44,026 nt of DNA, from contig DAOUBD010000076.1 of the NCBI GenBank assembly GCA_034432935.1, positions 1 to 44,026 of the forward strand, read 5' to 3'. Below the pieces are notes generated by a model. The model had not been told where the DNA came from. It did no database searches and saw nothing but the letters and a program-made list of their open reading frames with translations. Both the position numbers and the translations under genes were made by a program. Positions within the stretch are counted from its first letter, which is position 1. Each line of letters starts with the position of its first letter. Shown one piece after another: positions 40,927-44,026 of the stretch. Source of the stretch: DAOUAG01 sp034432935. Its GTDB lineage: Bacteria > Chloroflexota > Dehalococcoidia > SM23-28-2 > RBG-16-64-32.

Positions 40927-41952
40927 ACGGCCAGCGAACGCATCACCTCAGGCAAGCTCCAGAAAGACGACGAGGCCCTCGATACGACCCTGCGCCCTCG
41001 GCGCCTAACAGAATTCATCGGCCAGGAGAAGCTGAAGGAGAACCTGGCTATCGCCATCGCCGCCGCCCAGGGGCGGGGCGAGCCTCTGGACCACCTGCTG
41101 TTCTACGGCCCGCCGGGGCTGGGAAAGACAACCCTGGCCCACATCATCGCCTCCGAGATGGGGGTATCGGTGCGGGTTACCGCAGGGCCGGCCATCGAAC
41201 GGGCGGGGGACTTGGCTTCCATCCTGACCAATCTCCAGGAGAACGATGTCCTCTTCATCGACGAGATCCATCGCCTGCCGCGGACGGCGGAGGAGGTGCT
41301 CTACCCAGCTATGGAGGACTTCGCCCTGGACATCATCCTCGGCCGGGGCCCGGGCGCCCGCAGCGTCCGCCTCTCGGTGCCGCCCTTCACGCTGGTCGGG
41401 GCCACCACCCGCTACGCGATGCTCAGCCCGCCCCTTAGGGACCGCTTCGGGGCTGTCTACCGGCTGGACTTCTACGATCAGGAGGCCATCGCTGCCATCA
41501 TTCTCCGCAACGCGGCCATCCTGAAGACGCCCATCGATCCGGAGGGCGCCGCCGAGATCGCTCGCCGCTCCCGGGGCACGCCGAGGGTGGCCAACCGCCT
41601 CTTGCGGCGGGTGCGGGACTTCGCCCAGGTGCGGGCCGACGGGCGGATCACCGCCGAGGTGGCGGCGGAAGCCCTGGCGCGGCTGGACGTGGACGACCTG
41701 GGCCTGGACGAGGTGGACCACAAGGTGCTGCGCACCATCATCGAGAAGTACGACGGCGGCCCCGTCGGCATCGAGACGATAGCCGCCTCCATCTCCGAGG
41801 AGGCGGACACCATCATGGACGTCTACGAGCCGTACCTCATGCAGGTGGGGTTCCTCCAGAGGACGCCGCGCGGACGCGTGGCCACCCGCCACGCCTACGC
41901 CCACCTGGGGATCGAGGCGCCGCAGTCCCTCCAGCGAAGCCTGTGGGAATGA
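40927..41952 (+). CDS. ruvB: Holliday junction helicase RuvB, apparent ACG start
   Basis: A 341-residue RuvB, the AAA+ motor that drives branch migration with RuvA. From the ACG the protein reads (M)ASERITSGKLQKDDEALDT, then RPRRLTEFIGQEKLKENL, the normal RuvB beginning. Walker A is GPPGLGKTT (61-69), Walker B has FIDEIHRL, sensor 1 is GATTR, and the C-terminal winged helix ends with GFLQRTPRGRVAT. An in-frame stop at 40891 and no ATG, GTG or TTG before Met at 41158 leave ACG as the best start, with AGGGGGAG just upstream (40915-40922). A start at 41158 would remove the Walker A loop. A base error turning ATG to ACG is the alternative. Confidence 0.93.
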   Translation, partial: TASERITSGKLQKDDEALDTTLRPRRLTEFIGQEKLKENLAIAIAAAQGRGEPLDHLLFYGPPGLGKTTLAHIIASEMGVSVRVTAGPAIERAGDLASILTNLQENDVLFIDEIHRLPRTAEEVLYPAMEDFALDIILGRGPGARSVRLSVPPFTLVGATTRYAMLSPPLRDRFGAVYRLDFYDQEAIAAIILRNAAILKTPIDPEGAAEIARRSRGTPRVANRLLRRVRDFAQVRADGRITAEVAAEALARLDVDDLGLDEVDHKVLRTIIEKYDGGPVGIETIAASISEEADTIMDVYEPYLMQVGFLQRTPRGRVATRHAYAHLGIEAPQSLQRSLWE

Positions 41953-42200
41953 CCGAACGCCGCGGCTGTCGCTCCCTCCGTCTTCCTGCGTACGACTACG
42001 CCTCGCCAGGGGCGTATTTCGTGACGGTGCGCAGGTACGCTCGCGCCTGCTTCTCCGGCGAAATCGAGCGGGACGAATTCGTCATCATGCCCAACCGCCA
42101 CCACGCGATCAGCTTCATCCTCCCGCAAGGTAGGGGTGACCAAGAACGCGCGGGCGACCGGCGGGTCGCCCCTACGCGACTCCGGAGGGAGCGGCGATGA
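41949..42200 (+). pseudogene. REP-associated tyrosine transposase (RAYT), broken
   Basis: The reading frame begins with RSLRLPAYDYASPGAYFVTV, the typical RAYT/IS200-like N-terminus, and after a gap resumes at DEFVIMPNRHHAISFI. The usual HUH motif PNHxH has become PNRHH (first His lost by a one-base change), and the 40-50 residues normally between CFSGEI and DEFVIMPN are missing. The frame then runs through a REP hairpin (GDRRVAPT). So this is a dead transposase remnant. Its first ATG overlaps the ruvB stop, and its stop overlaps the methyltransferase start, which hides it as a small gene. Confidence 0.8.
42130..42175. repeat. REP hairpin associated with the RAYT remnant
   Basis: GTAGGGGTGACC (42130-42141) and GGTCGCCCCTAC (42164-42175) are inverted repeats with one mismatch. 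A shorter perfect stem, GGGCGACC (42152-42159) with GGTCGCCC (42164-42171), has a 4-base loop. This is the usual REP motif found next to RAYT genes. Confidence 0.75.
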
Positions 42201-43021
42201 CCGAAGGCCACCCCGCCGGTTCGGGAGCGCCGCGCTCCAGCATCAGCTTCGACCACGCGGCGGACTTTTACGACCAGACGCGGGCCTTGCCGCCCGAGGT
42301 GGAGGTGCCTTTGATCGCCGCCTTGGCGCGCGAGATAAGGGCCGTCGGCCCAGGCCGCGTGCTGGAAGTGGGGGTGGGCACCGGCCGCATCGCGCGCCCC
42401 CTGGCCGCGCGGGGCGTACGCGTCTGCGGCGTCGACATCGCGCCGCGGATGCTGGCCCGCTTGCGGCGGCAACTGACGCCGGCACATACGCCCCCAGACC
42501 TCCTTTTGGCAGACGCCACACGCCTGCCCTTTGCCGCCGAGAGCTTCAGCGCGGTCATCATCTGCCACGTTCTGCATCTCGTCTCAGACTGGCGGGCGGC
42601 TGTGGCCGAGATCCTGCGCGCGCTTCGGCCAGGGGGCGTGCTGCTGCACCACACGGAAGAGGAGATGGACGCGGCAGAGGATCAGGAGTGGTTCATGATG
42701 CGCCTGGACCAGCTTCTACGACGGAGGGGCTTTGCCCGCAGCCGCAGGGTTCAGAACGAAGAGATCGACGCTGCTCTGGAGGCCGCCGGAGGGACCTGCC
42801 GCACCGGGACGATCGCCCAGCGGCAGCATACGTATACGCCGGCTGCGATGCTGGCTTTAGCCAGGCAGCGCATCCATTCCTGGACGTGGGAGATACCGGA
42901 GGAGCTGCTGTCGGCCTGCCTCGATGAGCTAGAGCCCCTGGCCCGGGAGCGTTTCGGTGACCTGGAGGCTGCCCGCCCTCGCATATCGGCCTACCGGCTC
43001 CAAGTCTGGACCTTCGGGTGA
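42197..43021 (+). CDS. Class I SAM-dependent methyltransferase
   Basis: A 274-residue methyltransferase. The SAM-binding motif I is VLEVGVGTGRIARPLAARG (about 55-75), followed by VCGVDIAPRMLARLR and LPFAAESFSAVIICHVLHLV. It resembles UbiE/SAM-dependent small-molecule methyltransferases. The C-terminal half is helical and variable, and presumably binds the acceptor; the acceptor is unknown. GGAGGGAG lies eight bases before the ATG, which overlaps the RAYT stop. Confidence 0.88.
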   Translation: MTEGHPAGSGAPRSSISFDHAADFYDQTRALPPEVEVPLIAALAREIRAVGPGRVLEVGVGTGRIARPLAARGVRVCGVDIAPRMLARLRRQLTPAHTPPDLLLADATRLPFAAESFSAVIICHVLHLVSDWRAAVAEILRALRPGGVLLHHTEEEMDAAEDQEWFMMRLDQLLRRRGFARSRRVQNEEIDAALEAAGGTCRTGTIAQRQHTYTPAAMLALARQRIHSWTWEIPEELLSACLDELEPLARERFGDLEAARPRISAYRLQVWTFG

Positions 43022-43126
43022 CGCCGGCCGGGCGGCCTTGCGGTAGACTGCCGCTGCCGGCGGTGCTATGCTTCAGAATCGCCTTGGGTTCGGGTGGCCC
43101 GCCTTTGGCGATGGGTGAGGCAGGGT

Positions 43127-43927
43127 ATGGAGCCTGGCAGAAAGGCGCGAGGGCGCGCCCTGGTTACCGGGGCGTCGGCCGGCATCGGTGAAGCGTTTAC
43201 CCGGCGGCTGGCTGCCGAGGGGTATGATCTAGTCCTCGTGGCCAGGCGGCGGGAACGGCTGGAGGCGCTGGCCGCCAGCCTCGGGCGGGAGCGCGGCGTA
43301 GAGGCCGAGGTCCTGGCCGTTGATCTGGCCGCGGCCGAGGGCGTCGAGAGGGTGGCGGAACGTCTCGCCCGCGGTGACATCGGCCTGCTGGTGAATAACG
43401 CCGGGTTCGGCACCAGCGGGGAGTTCGCCGCCTTGCCGGTGGCCCGGGAGATGGATGAGATCGCTGTCAACGTAGCGGCGCTGGTGCGGCTGACCCACGC
43501 CGCGGTGGCAGCCATGACGCCCCAGGGACGGGGCGTCATCATCAACGTGGCCTCCACAGCGGCCTTCCAGCCGGTGCCGTACATGGCCACCTACGGCGCC
43601 ACCAAGGCCTTCGTCCTGAGCTTCTCGGAGGCCGTGCACGAGGAAGTCAAGGGCCGCGGCGTCACGGTGACCTGCGTCTGTCCGGGCCCTGTCCGCACCG
43701 AGTTCCAGGAGGTGGCGGGCGTCCGGGCGGACCGCCTGCGGGCCGGCTGGGTCAGCCGGGAGCGAGTGGTGGATGCAGCGCTGCGGGCCGCGTCGAGGCG
43801 TCAGGCCGTTGTCGTCCCAGGCGAGCTCAACGGGATCATGGCTCTGGCGGCCAAGCTGTCGCCGCGCTTTCTGGTGCGCCGGGTGACCGGGGCCATGTTC
43901 AAGAGGGCGGCCGCGGAGAAGGGTTAG
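43127..43927 (+). CDS. Short-chain dehydrogenase/reductase (SDR)
   Basis: A 266-residue SDR of the DltE/YqjQ-like kind: ALVTGASAGIGEAF, NNAGFGTSGEF, the catalytic S and Y-K (INVASTAAF, YMATYGATKAF). C-terminal residues are more divergent and rather basic. I start at ATG (MEPGRKARG), which has an AGGCAGGG run just upstream; a GTG 33 bases earlier is possible. An AGGAGG 18 bases after it starts the next SDR, so the two form an operon. Confidence 0.88.
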   Translation: MEPGRKARGRALVTGASAGIGEAFTRRLAAEGYDLVLVARRRERLEALAASLGRERGVEAEVLAVDLAAAEGVERVAERLARGDIGLLVNNAGFGTSGEFAALPVAREMDEIAVNVAALVRLTHAAVAAMTPQGRGVIINVASTAAFQPVPYMATYGATKAFVLSFSEAVHEEVKGRGVTVTCVCPGPVRTEFQEVAGVRADRLRAGWVSRERVVDAALRAASRRQAVVVPGELNGIMALAAKLSPRFLVRRVTGAMFKRAAAEKG

Positions 43928-43944
43928 CAGAAGGAGGACCCGAG

Positions 43945-44026
43945 ATGGGCAGACTCGACGGTAAAGCAGCGGTGGTCACCGGCGCCAGCTCCGGCATCGG
44001 CCTGGCCATCGCTAAGGCGCTGGGAC
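43945..44026 (+). CDS. SDR, 5' part only (cut by window end)
   Basis: The first 27 codons of another SDR: MGRLDGKAAVVTGASSGIGL and onwards, with the TGASSGIG cofactor motif. AAGGAGG is nine bases before the ATG. The rest lies beyond the window. Confidence 0.8.
   Translation, partial: MGRLDGKAAVVTGASSGIGLAIAKALG

Noticed and set aside
41158..41952. ATG at 41158 as the start of ruvB
   Set aside because: It would delete the Walker A loop and the first 77 conserved residues, which are present and intact upstream.
1..44026. tRNA, rRNA, tmRNA, RNase P, SRP RNA, replication origin or CRISPR array
   Set aside because: No characteristic motifs were seen by eye in the intergenic regions; a covariance search was not possible.

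Overview
The window reads as a gene-dense, GC-rich chromosome segment from a free-living bacterium. It is most like Chloroflexota, probably Dehalococcoidia-related. This is inferred from the mix of gene types: many family III CoA-transferases, crotonases and SDRs, a secreted CAP protein with a Pro-Thr linker and dockerin repeat, a zinc-ribbon protein typical of that phylum, a RodZ-like protein carrying PASTA, and an AmaP/ScpB/DUF503 string. No rRNA, tRNA, CRISPR or complete mobile element was found. All calls were made by reading the sequence; no database search was possible.

Layout. (1) 102-7171, minus strand: a CoA-thioester module with two CaiB/BaiF CoA-transferases, two crotonases, two tiny paralogous proteins, a membrane-anchored Rieske-fold protein that has lost most cluster ligands, and an acyl-CoA synthetase. 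(2) 7293-10495, plus strand: an SDR translationally coupled to a double-length CoA-transferase whose first half lacks the catalytic Asp. (3) 10506-13754: a very large ATPase/TPR/BTAD regulator, convergent with the CoA-transferase. (4) 13886-16080: CAP-dockerin secreted protein, a third crotonase, a zinc-ribbon protein. (5) 16131-19638: promoter, T-box leader and ileS; the synthetase has a permuted GVHH signature in place of HxGH. (6) 19635-21367: YihY-type membrane protein divergent from a RodZ-like HTH-TM-PASTA protein. (7) 21398-24471, minus: a 47-residue zinc-ribbon miniprotein behind two LexA-like palindromes, then mtaB, an AmaP-like membrane protein, scpB and a DUF503 gene, tightly spaced. 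(8) 24584-30720: glycerate kinase, a small membrane protein, a zincin, a lipoprotein-like class B PBP, an MFS transporter and a small membrane protein. (9) 31013-36394: acyl-CoA dehydrogenase, M16 peptidase, SDR, GltD-like oxidoreductase. (10) 36450-38408: a stand-alone phage-tail-hub-like protein whose promoter contains a LexA-like palindrome. (11) 38418-44026: alpha/beta hydrolase, amidase, ruvB (apparently starting with ACG), a dead RAYT transposase with its REP hairpin, a methyltransferase and two SDRs, the last cut by the window end.

How the parts fit: the left third and the scattered ACAD, SDR, crotonase, amidase and hydrolase genes suggest a heterotroph that activates and degrades diverse carboxylic acids through CoA thioesters. 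The middle holds translation, cell-shape, wall and chromosome-segregation housekeeping. The most unusual signals are the ligand-less Rieske protein, the GVHH IleRS under T-box control, the two separate loci with LexA-like boxes (zinc-ribbon miniprotein; phage-hub-like protein), the ACG-start ruvB, and three convergent gene pairs that share the same four bases CTAG as overlapping stops.
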